Source: SG8-41 sp035456985
Lineage (GTDB): Bacteria; Pseudomonadota; Gammaproteobacteria; Burkholderiales; SG8-41
Assembly (NCBI GenBank): GCA_035456985.1
Contig: DATICE010000162.1
Span: 92,225 to 156,224, forward strand
Reading direction: 5' to 3'
DNA: 64,000 nucleotides
Part shown: piece after piece, positions 8,366 to 16,880 of the stretch
How the letters are laid out: each line of letters opens with the position of its first letter
Position numbering within the stretch: the first letter of the stretch is position 1
The notes under the pieces: generated by a model
The model's input: the letters and a program-made list of their open reading frames with translations, nothing else
The model's database searches: none
Told to the model about the DNA's origin: nothing
Translations under genes and position numbers: made by a program

Positions 8366-9079
8366 ATGAGGTGCCGGACCGTATGGGCGGCAGCCTTCCT
8401 GCTCCTTGCGCTTCCCGGCGCGGCGGCCGCGCCCCCGGCGCCTAAGTCCGTATCGGCGAGCTACAACGTCTTCCGGAACGGCGGGCACGTCGCGGTCATG
8501 CGCGAGACTTTCGAGGCGAGCGGCGAGAGCTACCGTATCGTGAGCGAAACCCACGCCGTTGGGCTGCTCGCGCTGTTCGCGCCGCATCCCTTGCGGGTGA
8601 CGAGCAGCGGACGGCTGACTGGCGCCGGGCTCGCGCCGCAGCACTACGAATATAAACGGGGTGAGGATGATCCGCGGCGGATACGCGCCGAATTCGACTG
8701 GGAGGGAGCGCAGCTCAAGGTCTGGCGCAGCGGCAGGACCGAGACGCTGCCGTTGCCGCCCGGGACTCAGGATCAGCTATCGATCATGTATCAGTTCATG
8801 TATCTCGCGCCCGACCAGCCGCAACTCCTGCAGCTTTCGAGGACCACCGGCCGCAGGCTGGAGCAACACCGGTACAGCGTCCGCACCGGAGTCGAGATCA
8901 AGACCGCGCTCGGGCCCATGACCACCGTGCATCTCGTGCGCCAGCACGAGCCCAAGGAGAGCGGCATCGAAATCTGGCTCGCGCCGCAGCAACGCTACCT
9001 GCCGGTCCGGCTGCTGGTCCGGGAAGACGACGGCTCGCGCTTCGAGCAGGTCATCACGAAGCTCGAGATCAAGCCATGA
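8366..9079 (+). CDS. Exported DUF3108-family protein (first of two)
   Basis: Begins with a clear signal peptide (MRCRTVWAAAFLLLALPGAAAA), followed by a beta-rich domain with YNVFRNGGHVAVMRETF and the C-terminal IEIWLAPQQRYLPVRLLVRE typical of DUF3108 proteins. It is 237 residues long and probably periplasmic. The function of the family is not established. The stop overlaps the start of the next gene (ATGA), and that gene carries the same domain, so this looks like a tandem duplication. GTG 8363 is an alternative start one codon earlier. Confidence 0.82.
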   Translation: MRCRTVWAAAFLLLALPGAAAAPPAPKSVSASYNVFRNGGHVAVMRETFEASGESYRIVSETHAVGLLALFAPHPLRVTSSGRLTGAGLAPQHYEYKRGEDDPRRIRAEFDWEGAQLKVWRSGRTETLPLPPGTQDQLSIMYQFMYLAPDQPQLLQLSRTTGRRLEQHRYSVRTGVEIKTALGPMTTVHLVRQHEPKESGIEIWLAPQQRYLPVRLLVREDDGSRFEQVITKLEIKP

Positions 9080-10101
9080 CGACGCGCACGCGCCTCGTCG
9101 TCGCCGCCCTGCTCTCTTTCGCCCTTCACGCGATGGTGATTTCAGGCGAGTGGCTGCCGATTCCGCTTGCGCCGGGGACGCCGCGGCCGCTCGAGGCGCG
9201 ACTCGCGTACCTGCCGGAACTCAAGCCGGCGGCTCCCAAGCCGAGGATCAGGGCGCCCCGGCGCATCGCGCCGGTTCCGGCTCCGGAAGTGGCGGCGATC
9301 GCGGTCCCGAGCCCGTTTGTCCTGCCGAACGCCCTGGACGACGAGGACATGGCGGGGGCCCTGCCCGAGGAACCCGTCGAGCCGGAGCCGCCGCAGCGGC
9401 TCGCGCTCGCCGCGCCGACGATCGTTGACGCCGCAACCGCCCACGGTCTGCCGCGCAGAGGCCGGATTTCCTACACATTGTTCTACGGCGAAGAGCGGCT
9501 CTCCGTCGGCAACGTGGTGCAGTCGTGGGAAGCGGGGGCGGATTCCTATCTGTTGGCAAGCGCAGCCGAGTCGACGGGACTCGTGGAGCTTCTCTGGCCG
9601 CAGCGCCTGCGCTACGTGAGCCGCGGGAAAGTGACGCAGCACGGCATGCAACCCGAGTCGTTTACGGCAAGCCGCACGCGCCGCGGAAGGAACGAAGTGG
9701 CGGAAGCGCGTTTCGACTGGGCGGCCGGAAGTCTCAGCTACGGCCACACGGAAAACCGGAGAAGCGCACCGCTTCCCGCCGGCGCGCAGGACATCGTGAG
9801 CTTCATCTTCCAGATGGTCCTGGCGCCGCCCGCTCCCGGACGCTACCGGGTGCCGATCACCACCGGCACGCGCTTCGACATTTATGACGTCGAGGTTTCC
9901 GCCGAGGAGCGGATCGAGACCCCGCTCGGCGCGTTGCGGGCGCTGCCGGTCCGGCAACTGCCGCGCTCCGGGGAAGCGACCATCGAGATATGGCTCGCCG
10001 CCGACTACCGCTACCTTCCCGTGCGGATCCGTCACTACGACCGCAGGGGCAATTTCACCGGCGAGCAGATGGTGAACGAGATCCGCGTCAGCGAAGAGTA
10101 A
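9076..10101 (+). CDS. DUF3108-family protein with N-terminal membrane anchor and proline-rich linker (second of two)
   Basis: This 341-residue protein has a transmembrane segment at about residues 7-25, then a proline- and arginine-rich linker to about residue 110 (for example RAPRRIAPVPAPE), then a DUF3108 domain ending IEIWLAAADYRYLPVRIR-like sequence matching the preceding gene. The anchor plus proline-rich spacer resembles TonB-like architecture, suggesting a domain held away from the inner membrane in the periplasm. That reading is inference. The gene ends directly at the next start codon. Confidence 0.8.
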   Translation: MTTRTRLVVAALLSFALHAMVISGEWLPIPLAPGTPRPLEARLAYLPELKPAAPKPRIRAPRRIAPVPAPEVAAIAVPSPFVLPNALDDEDMAGALPEEPVEPEPPQRLALAAPTIVDAATAHGLPRRGRISYTLFYGEERLSVGNVVQSWEAGADSYLLASAAESTGLVELLWPQRLRYVSRGKVTQHGMQPESFTASRTRRGRNEVAEARFDWAAGSLSYGHTENRRSAPLPAGAQDIVSFIFQMVLAPPAPGRYRVPITTGTRFDIYDVEVSAEERIETPLGALRALPVRQLPRSGEATIEIWLAADYRYLPVRIRHYDRRGNFTGEQMVNEIRVSEE

Positions 10102-11394
10102 ATGGCCATCACCCGCGCCCAGCTCGAGGCGGCGACCGAAGCCCTCGGGCTCGCGCTCAAGTTCGACCGCCCCGCCGATGCGATGCTCCACGATTTCTTC
10201 CGGGCCCGCCACGCCCTCGGCAGCCACGACCGGGCATTCATCGCCGAAGCGGTCTACGGCGTGCTGCGCCGCAAGCGTACTGTGGACCACCTCGCTCCGG
10301 GCGGCTCTCCGCGGGGCATGCTGCTTGCCTACCTGGCGCGCGTGCGGGGCATCAGCATCCGGGAACTCTCGGACCTATTGAAGCAGGACGAATCATCGTG
10401 GCTCTCGGGGATCAAAGCGCAACCGCTCGACGACCTGCCCCTCGCGCTGCGCGCCGAGTTGCCGGACTGGATCCTCGAGCGGCTCCGCTCCCGTTTTTCC
10501 GAACCCGAAATCGCCGCGCTGGCCAGGGGATTGAACGAACCCGCCCCGCTCGATCTCCGCGTCAACACGCTGCTCACCGGTCGCGAGGAAGTACAGCAGG
10601 CGCTCGCCGTCGACGCCGTCGTTAGCGAGCCGACGCCGTATTCGCCGGTCGGCCTGCGCGTCAAGGGCAGGCCCGCGATCAATCGCCACCCGCTGTTCCT
10701 GACGGGCGCCATCGAGGCGCAGGATGAAGGCAGCCAGCTGCTCGGCTTTCTTCTTGCGCCACGGCGCCACGATCTCGTAGTGGATTTCTGCGCCGGCTCC
10801 GGGGGCAAGACCCTCATGCTGGGCGCGCTGATGCACTCCCACGGCCGCATCTATGCCTTTGACGTCTCGGTGGTGCGGTTGAGCCGCCTGAAACCCCGGC
10901 TCAAGCGTTCCGGGCTCTCCAACGTGTACGCGCAGCCGATCCGCAGCGAAAATGACATCCGCGTAAAGCGCCTCGCCGGCAAGATCGACCGGGTGCTGGT
11001 GGACGCCCCATGCACCGGGCTCGGAACGTTGCGCCGCAATCCCGACCTCAAATGGCGCCAGTCGCCGCAATCGGTCGAGGAGCTGAAGCTCAAGCAGGCC
11101 GCGATCCTGCGCGCGGCGGCGAATCTCGTGAAGCCGGGCGGGCTGCTGGTTTACGCGACCTGCAGCCTGCTCGCGGAGGAAAACGAGGACATCGTCTCCG
11201 CATTCCTCGCAGAACGCGGCGGCTTCCGGACGCTGCACTGCCGGGAGCTGCTCGAGCAGCAGGGAATCACCCTCGAAACGGGCGAATTTCTCCGATTGTT
11301 TCCGCACGTGCACGGCACCGATGGCTTTTTTGCTGCTGCACTGCAACGAATTGATGGAACCGGTGGCCCGCGGACCGGTCTTAATAGTCCCTAG
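10102..11394 (+). CDS. RsmB/NOP-family RNA m5C methyltransferase
   Basis: SAM-dependent cytosine-C5 RNA methyltransferase. VVDFCAGSGGKTLML is the SAM-binding loop, DAPCTGLGTLRRNPD is motif IV with the release cysteine, and VYATCSLLAEEN is motif VI with the catalytic cysteine. The N-terminal about 150 residues resemble the NusB-like domain of RsmB. E. coli RsmB (16S C967) is of similar size (429). Whether this is the true RsmB orthologue or a paralogue is uncertain, because the usual fmt-rsmB context is absent. The ATG immediately follows the preceding stop. Confidence 0.88.
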   Translation: MAITRAQLEAATEALGLALKFDRPADAMLHDFFRARHALGSHDRAFIAEAVYGVLRRKRTVDHLAPGGSPRGMLLAYLARVRGISIRELSDLLKQDESSWLSGIKAQPLDDLPLALRAELPDWILERLRSRFSEPEIAALARGLNEPAPLDLRVNTLLTGREEVQQALAVDAVVSEPTPYSPVGLRVKGRPAINRHPLFLTGAIEAQDEGSQLLGFLLAPRRHDLVVDFCAGSGGKTLMLGALMHSHGRIYAFDVSVVRLSRLKPRLKRSGLSNVYAQPIRSENDIRVKRLAGKIDRVLVDAPCTGLGTLRRNPDLKWRQSPQSVEELKLKQAAILRAAANLVKPGGLLVYATCSLLAEENEDIVSAFLAERGGFRTLHCRELLEQQGITLETGEFLRLFPHVHGTDGFFAAALQRIDGTGGPRTGLNSP

Positions 11395-11547
11395 TCAATT
11401 GACCCGTATCAGGATATTCCCTCCAAATCATTGTGCTACCGCGTAGGGTCGGTCCCGGCAAGTGCTCTTTTTGCTATGCCGGGCGGTGGAATTTCTGTAG
11501 ACTGCGGGCCAGCACGATAACAAAGCAGTAATTCGCTCAGGAGAGCC

Positions 11548-12711
11548 ATGTTTACAGGCGTTTTTGATCTGCCGTGGTGGGGGTATGTGCTTTACGCGCT
11601 CGTGGTTACGCATATCACGATTGCCGCGGTCACCATCTATCTGCATCGCTGCCAGGCACATCGGGCGCTCGAGCTGCACCCGGCCGTCAGCCATTTCTTC
11701 CGTTTCTGGCTGTGGCTCACCACCGGCATGGTGACGAAGGAGTGGGCCGCGATTCACCGCAAGCACCATGCAAAAGTCGAGACTGTGGACGATCCGCACA
11801 GCCCGCAGATTTACGGCATCAAGAAGGTGCTGTGGGAGGGCGCCGAGCTCTACCGCAAGGAGTCGCGCAATCGGGAAACGCTGGACCGCTACGGCGCTGG
11901 CACGCCTGATGACTGGCTCGAGCGCAACCTCTACACCCGGCGCGACAGTCTCGGTGTCACTGCCCTGTTCCTTATCAACTTTGCCCTGTTCGGTTTCATC
12001 GGAATCACCATCTGGGCAGTGCAGATGGCGTGGATTCCGTTCTTCGCCGCCGGCGTCATCAACGGCATCGGCCACTACTGGGGCTACCGCACGTTCCAGC
12101 CGGAGGACACCAGCACCAACATCGTCCCGTGGGGCATGCTCATCGGCGGCGAGGAATTGCACAACAACCACCATGCGTACCCGACCTCGGCGCGCTTCTC
12201 GATCCAGTGGTACGAATTCGACCTCGGCTGGCAGTACATCCGGGCCCTCGCGCGACTGAAACTCGCCCAGGTCAAGAAGGTCGCGCCCGAATTGAGGCTC
12301 GATACTGCGAAGACGCGCTGCGATCTTGCGACGGTACAGTCGGTCATCACGCATCGCTACGAGGTGCTGGCCAAGTACGCCCAATCGCTGCGCCGGACCT
12401 GCGCCGAGGAAATCCGCGTTCTCAGGACGGGCGCGGCGGGGGTGGACGTTGGCGCGATCAAGCGCATGCTCCACCGGGATGCAAAAATGATCCCGGCGAA
12501 CGAGCGCGTCAAGGTGGACGATGCGCTGAGCAAGAGCAAGGTGCTTGCCACCGTCTACGCCATGCGCGAGGAACTGGCCGCGCTGTGGCAGCGCTCCAAT
12601 GCCTCCAAGGAGCAGCTGGTGCGTCAGCTCGAGGACTGGTGCGAGCGCGCGGAGGCAAGCGGCATCGTCGCGCTGCAGGAATTCAGCCGCCGGCTGCGCT
12701 GCTACGCCTGA
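11548..12711 (+). CDS. Membrane fatty acid (acyl-CoA type) desaturase
   Basis: Di-iron integral membrane desaturase that introduces a double bond into acyl chains. The three histidine boxes are present: HRCQAH near residue 33, HRKHH near 71, and HNNHH near 206. Hydrophobic segments lie at about 8-27, 50-64 and 130-175. A C-terminal stretch of about 140 residues after the last box is charged and predicted helical by eye. AGGAG lies ahead of the ATG. The gene ends just before a strong terminator. Regiospecificity (delta-9 is usual for this form) is inferred. Confidence 0.9.
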   Translation: MFTGVFDLPWWGYVLYALVVTHITIAAVTIYLHRCQAHRALELHPAVSHFFRFWLWLTTGMVTKEWAAIHRKHHAKVETVDDPHSPQIYGIKKVLWEGAELYRKESRNRETLDRYGAGTPDDWLERNLYTRRDSLGVTALFLINFALFGFIGITIWAVQMAWIPFFAAGVINGIGHYWGYRTFQPEDTSTNIVPWGMLIGGEELHNNHHAYPTSARFSIQWYEFDLGWQYIRALARLKLAQVKKVAPELRLDTAKTRCDLATVQSVITHRYEVLAKYAQSLRRTCAEEIRVLRTGAAGVDVGAIKRMLHRDAKMIPANERVKVDDALSKSKVLATVYAMREELAALWQRSNASKEQLVRQLEDWCERAEASGIVALQEFSRRLRCYA

Positions 12712-12729
12712 AGGCAGATCGCAGGAATT

Positions 12730-12757
12730 AAAAAACCCGCCAAACGGCGGGTTTTTT
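12730..12757. terminator. Bidirectional rho-independent terminator
   Basis: A stem AAAAACCCGCC / GGCGGGTTTTT with a short loop is followed by a T-run on the plus strand and, read in reverse, TTTTTTAATT on the minus strand. It lies between the convergent desaturase gene and rpmB-rpmG and should stop both transcripts. Confidence 0.9.
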
Positions 12758-12761
12758 GTTT

Positions 12762-12788
12762 CTGGATCCCCGCCTGTGCGGGGATGAC
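12762..12788. repeat. Palindromic intergenic element (CCCCGC...GCGGGG type), copy 1
   Basis: The stretch reads CTGGATCCCCGCC, a 3-base spacer, then GCGGGGATGAC. It is the reverse-complement orientation of the element at 48811-48838 and a common dispersed palindrome in proteobacterial intergenic DNA. It sits directly behind the bidirectional terminator. Confidence 0.75.
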
Positions 12789-12823
12789 GCGGCGGCACGG
12801 GGACGTTCGCCGCCCCGCAGCGG

Positions 12824-12979
12824 TCACTTGATCTTTGTCTCTTTATAGATCACGTGCTTGCGCGCCACCGGATCGTACTTCTTGATCTCCATCTTGTCCG
12901 GGGTGGTGCGCTTGTTCTTGGTCGTGGTGTAGAAGTGGCCGGTGCCGGCACTGGATTCAAGCTTGATCTTCTCGCGCAT
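12824..12979 (-). CDS. rpmG: 50S ribosomal protein L33
   Basis: A 51-residue basic protein beginning MREKIKLESSAGTGHFYTTT, with KNKRTTPDKMEIKKYDPVAR and a lysine-rich end, the standard L33 sequence of the cysteine-free type. It belongs to the large ribosomal subunit. It lies 10 bases after rpmB, and the rpmB-rpmG pair next to radC is a conserved proteobacterial order. The cysteine-free form does not depend on zinc. Confidence 0.97.
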   Translation of the reverse strand: MREKIKLESSAGTGHFYTTTKNKRTTPDKMEIKKYDPVARKHVIYKETKIK

Positions 12980-12989
12980 GGCGGGCTCC

Positions 12990-13226
12990 TCAGATTTCCT
13001 CGCCGCGCGCGCGCATCTCGGCGAGCACGGTCTCGATTCCCTTGCGGTCGATGGTGCGCAGCCCCGCCTGGGACACGCGCAAGCTTACCCAGCGGTTCTC
13101 GGCTTCGACCCAGAAGCGGCGATATTGCAGGTTCGGCAGAAAGCGCCGCCGCGTCTTGTTGTTGGCGTGGGACACGTTGTGCCCCAGCATCGGCTTCTTG
13201 CCGGTGACCTGGCAAATGCGTGACAT
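12990..13226 (-). CDS. rpmB: 50S ribosomal protein L28
   Basis: A 78-residue protein starting MSRICQVTGKKPMLGHNVSH, with KTRRRFLPNLQYRRFWVE, the L28 family signature. The ATG at 13226 was chosen over longer upstream frames because the family always begins at this point. It is co-transcribed with rpmG downstream. Confidence 0.97.
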   Translation of the reverse strand: MSRICQVTGKKPMLGHNVSHANNKTRRRFLPNLQYRRFWVEAENRWVSLRVSQAGLRTIDRKGIETVLAEMRARGEEI

Positions 13227-13399
13227 GGAACGGCTCCGGGGATCTCGAAAGGCGCGGATTCTACAGGTTTTTCCCCGCTGGCTCAAGAAGTTTCCAGCCG
13301 CCAGAACGCCAAGACGAAGATCATCGCCCGGTACTCTCGGAGTCCGGGTGGCTGATCCACGACATGCAGTGGCCGGCGCACCGCATCGCAACTGCGGAT

Positions 13400-13852
13400 T
13401 TACCTCACCACCAGCACTGGAATCCTGCTGTGCGTAAGCACTTTCGCCGTTTCGCTGCCGAGCAGCAAGGCATCGAGTCCCCTGCGCCCGTGCGAGGCCA
13501 TCATGATCAGGTCACACTTGCGACTCCCGGCGTTGTTGATGATCTCCTCGTAGGGGTGGTCCCCCACGACGACCAGGCCGTCGCAATCGACGCCCTCCTT
13601 TTTTGCGCGCGTCACCAGTGCGGAAACCATCTTCTGGGCGATCTCCTTGGCTTCCTCTTCGTGCTCCCTTTCGATCTTGGCGCGCAGCGACTTGGGCGTC
13701 GCCCATGGCTGAACGTGCAGGTAAAAGTGGGATATCACGTGGATCGCGGTCACTTTCGCCCCGATGGATTTGGCAAAGGGAATGCATTCCTTCTCCGCCT
13801 TGCGGGACGGCTCGGAGCCGTCAACGGGCAACATGATGTGCTTGTAGTACAT
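13400..13852 (-). CDS. Universal stress protein, UspA family
   Basis: A 150-residue single Usp domain. The N-terminal YKHIMLPVDGSEPSRKA gives the first strand and the conserved Asp. The ATP-binding motif GxxGx9G[ST] is seen as HGRRGLDALLLGSET near the C-terminus, followed by IPVLVVR, so this is probably a nucleotide-binding member. It is a monocistronic gene on the minus strand between rpmB and radC. The specific stress cannot be inferred. Confidence 0.93.
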   Translation of the reverse strand: MYYKHIMLPVDGSEPSRKAEKECIPFAKSIGAKVTAIHVISHFYLHVQPWATPKSLRAKIEREHEEEAKEIAQKMVSALVTRAKKEGVDCDGLVVVGDHPYEEIINNAGSRKCDLIMMASHGRRGLDALLLGSETAKVLTHSRIPVLVVR

Positions 13853-13935
13853 GGCGCATCCTTCCCTGATGTGAGGTCGCTCAGCACCAGCGTGCGCGCA
13901 GAACCGATCGAGCCGCTTGATCTAGGTCAACTCAC

Positions 13936-14610
13936 CTACAACAGACCGCGCTCGGCGAACGACATCGCCGCCCCCGCGCCGATGACAAAGTGGTCGAGCA
14001 CTTTGACGTCGACCAGCGCGAGCGCCTGCTTGAGCGCGCCCGTCAGCGCCTCGTCGGAGCGGCTGGGCTCGGCGATGCCCGAGGGATGATTGTGCGCAAA
14101 AATGAGGGCTGCGGCGTTGTGGTGAAGCGCGCGCTTCACCACCTCGCGCGGGTAGACGCTGGTCTGGGTGAGCGTGCCGCGGAAGAGTTCCTCCACCGCC
14201 AGCACCCGGTTTTGCGCGTCGAGGAACACCCCGACGAAAACCTCGTGCGGCCGGTCCTGAAGCTTGAGCCGAAGGTAATCGCGCACCGCCTGCGGCGAGC
14301 CCAGCGCGGAGCCGCGGTCGAGCTTCTCGCGTAGCGCCCGCCGCGCCATCTCCAGCACTGCCTGCAGCTGTACGTATTTCGCCGCGCCGAGCCCGGATAC
14401 CGCGGTGACCGCATCCGCGCCGGCCGCGAACAGCCCGGAGAGCGACCCGAAGCGCGTCAGCGCCTCGCGCGCGACGTCGACGGCGCTCTTGCCCCTTACC
14501 CCGGTGCGCAAAAAGATCGCGACCAGCTCAGCATCGGACAGAGATTCCGCGCCCCGGTGGAGGAGCTTCTCGCGCGGCCGGTCGTCGAGTGGCCAATCGG
14601 TGATTGCCAT
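13936..14610 (-). CDS. radC: RadC/YicR-family JAMM-domain protein
   Basis: An N-terminal helix-hairpin-helix region (about residues 1-100, WPLDDRPREKLLHRGAESLS) is followed by an MPN+/JAMM domain. The metal motif is complete: the Glu of AVEELFRGT and then FAHNHPSGIAEPSRSDE. Once called a DNA repair protein, its biochemical role is unsettled. It has 224 residues. It diverges from coaBC, as in many proteobacteria where radC, coaBC, dut, rpmB and rpmG cluster. Confidence 0.93.
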   Translation of the reverse strand: MAITDWPLDDRPREKLLHRGAESLSDAELVAIFLRTGVRGKSAVDVAREALTRFGSLSGLFAAGADAVTAVSGLGAAKYVQLQAVLEMARRALREKLDRGSALGSPQAVRDYLRLKLQDRPHEVFVGVFLDAQNRVLAVEELFRGTLTQTSVYPREVVKRALHHNAAALIFAHNHPSGIAEPSRSDEALTGALKQALALVDVKVLDHFVIGAGAAMSFAERGLL

Positions 14611-14688
14611 GGCGGTATAGCTCGCTGTTCATCACATGCTGCTCGTTCCTGCATAACGCAAGGCGGCCCCCGGCGTTTACTTGCGGGC

Positions 14689-14723
14689 GCGAATTTTCGC
14701 ATTCGCGATTTACGATTCACGGC
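14689..14723. repeat. Imperfect 7-bp repeat array between radC and coaBC
   Basis: Five consecutive 7-mers, GCGAATT, TTCGCAT, TCGCGAT, TTACGAT and TCACGGC, keep the same phase. The array is in the divergent intergenic region upstream of coaBC. Confidence 0.55.
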
Positions 14724-14768
14724 GTTTGCGGTTACACTCCCGAGCGTAACCTGAAGTAATAGCTCTAG

Positions 14769-15968
14769 ATGGCTGAAAGTTCTAAGAAATCAGTTGTTCT
14801 CGGCATCACCGGCGGTATCGCGGCGTACAAGGCGGCCGAGCTCACGCGCGAGCTTGCGCGCAACGGTATCGAGGTGCAGGTGGTGATGACCGAGGCCGCC
14901 GGCGAGCTGGTCACGCCCGCCACCTTCCAGGCGCTCTCGGGCAAGCCGGTATACACCGACCTGTGGGACGCACGCGTCGCCGACAACATGGCCCACATCG
15001 AGCTCTCGCGCGGCAAGGACGCGATCGTGGTGGCACCAGCAACCGCCGACTTCATCGCCAAGCTCGCGCAGGGCCTGGCGGACGACCTGCTCTCGACGTT
15101 GTGCCTGGCGCGCGAATGCCCCCTGATCGTGGCGCCGGCGATGAATCGCCAGATGTGGGACAACCCGGCGACGCGCCGCAACATCGAGCGCCTGCTGCGC
15201 GACGGCGTGGCGATCCTCGGCCCCGCGAGCGGCGACCAGGCGTGCGGCGAGGTCGGCATGGGGCGCATGCTCGAGGCGCGCGACATCGCCGAGGCGGTAA
15301 CGGCTTTCCTCTCCCCGAAGATCCTGAGCGGGGCGCGCGTGCTGATCACAGCCGGCCCGACGTTTGAGACCATCGACGCGGTGCGCGGCATCACCAATCG
15401 CAGCTCGGGCAAGATGGGCTACGCGGTCGCGCGCGCAGCGCTCGAGGCCGGCGCCCGGGTGACGTTGATCTCCGGGCCGACCAGTCTCGCCGCACCCGCC
15501 GGCGCCCAGCGCGTGGACGTCGTGTCCGCGCGCGACATGTTCCAGGCGGTGAAAAAGCGCGTGGCGGAGGCCGACATCTTCGTCAGCGTCGCCGCGGTCT
15601 CGGACTATCACGTCGCGAGCCCGCAGCGGCAGAAGATCAAGCGGAGCGCGCGCAGGCTCCGGCTCGACCTCGTGCCCAACCCGGATATCCTGGCGTGGGT
15701 CGCATCGCGGCCGCGGCCGCCGTTCTGCGTCGGCTTCGCGGCGGAAACGGAGAAGCTGCGACAGCATGCCGAAGCCAAGCGCCGCGCGAAGAAGGTGCCG
15801 TTGCTCGCGGCGAACCTCGCGCAGCAGGCGATCGGCGCGGACGACAATGAACTGACCCTGTTCGACGACGCGGGCGCGCACAAGCTTCCCCGGGCATCGA
15901 AGCCGGTCGTGGCGCGGCAGCTCGTCGCGCATATCGCGAAACTCTACAAAGCAAGCAGTAAGCGCTGA
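14769..15968 (+). CDS. coaBC: Bifunctional phosphopantothenoylcysteine decarboxylase / phosphopantothenate-cysteine ligase CoaBC
   Basis: Two successive steps of coenzyme A synthesis in one protein. The N-terminal CoaC flavoprotein half (about 1-190) shows GITGGIAAYKAAEL, APAMNRQMWDNPATRRN and ACGEVGMGRM. The C-terminal CoaB half shows GPTFETIDAVRGITNRSSGK and SVAAVSDYHV. At 399 residues it is of normal length. Together with panB and panC in this window, most of the pantothenate-to-CoA route is represented. dut follows 3 to 27 bases later, depending on its start. Confidence 0.96.
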   Translation: MAESSKKSVVLGITGGIAAYKAAELTRELARNGIEVQVVMTEAAGELVTPATFQALSGKPVYTDLWDARVADNMAHIELSRGKDAIVVAPATADFIAKLAQGLADDLLSTLCLARECPLIVAPAMNRQMWDNPATRRNIERLLRDGVAILGPASGDQACGEVGMGRMLEARDIAEAVTAFLSPKILSGARVLITAGPTFETIDAVRGITNRSSGKMGYAVARAALEAGARVTLISGPTSLAAPAGAQRVDVVSARDMFQAVKKRVAEADIFVSVAAVSDYHVASPQRQKIKRSARRLRLDLVPNPDILAWVASRPRPPFCVGFAAETEKLRQHAEAKRRAKKVPLLAANLAQQAIGADDNELTLFDDAGAHKLPRASKPVVARQLVAHIAKLYKASSKR

Positions 15969-15981
15969 GCAGTGAGCGGAA
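15954..15981. repeat. 7-bp repeat array at the coaBC/dut junction
   Basis: Four in-phase 7-mers (AGCAGTA, AGCGCTG, AGCAGTG, AGCGGAA) run through the last codons and stop of coaBC and across the upstream GTG candidate start of dut. Confidence 0.7.
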
Positions 15982-15995
15982 CAAGACCGTCACCC

Positions 15996-16478
15996 ATGAA
16001 CCGGTCACCGCAGGCTGCGCGCGCGCCCGTGAAAACGATCGACGTCAGGATTCTTGATGAGCGGCTGCGCGGCCAACTGCCGGGATACGCGACGCCAGGC
16101 TCGGCGGGGCTCGACCTGCGCGCCTGCATCAGCACGCCGCTCGCGCTGGCGCCCGGCCAGACCGAGCTGATCCCGTCCGGCATTGCCATTCACCTCGCCG
16201 ATCCCGGCCTGGCGGCGGTAATCCTGCCCCGCTCGGGCCTCGGTCACAAGCACGGCATCGTGCTCGGAAATCTGGTCGGCCTGATTGACTCCGATTATCA
16301 GGGCCAGATCTTCGTGTCCACCTGGAACCGCGGGGGCGCCCCGTTCACGATCAATCCCATGGAGCGCCTGGCCCAGCTGGTGGTGGTGCCGGTGGTCCAG
16401 GTCGGCTTCAACGTGGTGGAGGACTTCGACACGAGCCGCCGCGGCGCGGGCGGCTTCGGGAGCACGGGCAAACGATGA
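15996..16478 (+). CDS. dut: Deoxyuridine 5'-triphosphate nucleotidohydrolase Dut
   Basis: Trimeric dUTPase converting dUTP to dUMP and pyrophosphate, which keeps uracil out of DNA. The motifs are in order: PGSAGLDLRA (motif 1), PRSGLG (motif 2), NLVGLIDSDYQG (motif 3), ERLAQLV (motif 4) and RGAGGFGSTG (motif 5). Starts at GTG 15972, ATG 15996 or GTG 16029 are possible. The last gives 149 residues beginning VKTIDVRILD and matches known dUTPases best; the upstream part overlaps repeat DNA. The stop overlaps the next start (ATGA). Confidence 0.95.
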   Translation: MNRSPQAARAPVKTIDVRILDERLRGQLPGYATPGSAGLDLRACISTPLALAPGQTELIPSGIAIHLADPGLAAVILPRSGLGHKHGIVLGNLVGLIDSDYQGQIFVSTWNRGGAPFTINPMERLAQLVVVPVVQVGFNVVEDFDTSRRGAGGFGSTGKR

Positions 16479-16870
16479 CGAAATCGGCGCTCGTCCTTTT
16501 CGCGCATGGCGCGCGCGACGCGCAATGGAGCGAGCCATTCCGGGCAATCCGGCAGGCGGTTGCGACGCGCCGCCCCGATCTCACCGTAGATCTCGCGTTC
16601 CTCGAGCTGATGCAGCCGGCGCTGGGCGACTGCGTGGCGCGCCTGGTCAAGGATGGCCACACCCGGATCACCGTCGCTCCGCTGTTCCTGGCGCAGGGCG
16701 GACATCTGAAGAAGGACCTGCCGCGACTGTTGAAAGACCTGAGCACGCGGCACGCGGCGGCGGAGATCACAGTGCTGCCGCCGATCGGCGAGGTGACCGA
16801 ACTGCTGAACGCCATCTCGGAGTGGCTGGTAAGCAGCGCGCCGCGCCAGACAGCAAGTGGTGAGCAGTGA
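16475..16870 (+). CDS. Small CbiX/SirB-type sirohydrochlorin chelatase
   Basis: A 131-residue, single-domain chelatase of the CbiX-S type that inserts Co2+ or Fe2+ into sirohydrochlorin (cobalamin or siroheme synthesis). LFAHGARDAQWSEPF carries the first metal-handling His, and APLFLAQGGHLKKDLP carries the second. It overlaps dut by four bases. The last residues (TASGEQ) are encoded by repeat DNA and are probably unimportant. Metal specificity cannot be read directly. Confidence 0.88.
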   Translation: MTKSALVLFAHGARDAQWSEPFRAIRQAVATRRPDLTVDLAFLELMQPALGDCVARLVKDGHTRITVAPLFLAQGGHLKKDLPRLLKDLSTRHAAAEITVLPPIGEVTELLNAISEWLVSSAPRQTASGEQ

Positions 16871-16873
16871 GCA
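16860..16873. repeat. 7-bp tandem repeat GTGAGCA x2
   Basis: Two perfect copies of GTGAGCA, preceded by a related AAGTG stretch, contain the stop of the chelatase gene and lie just before the start of the DUF192 gene. Confidence 0.7.
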
Positions 16874-16880
16874 GAAAACT

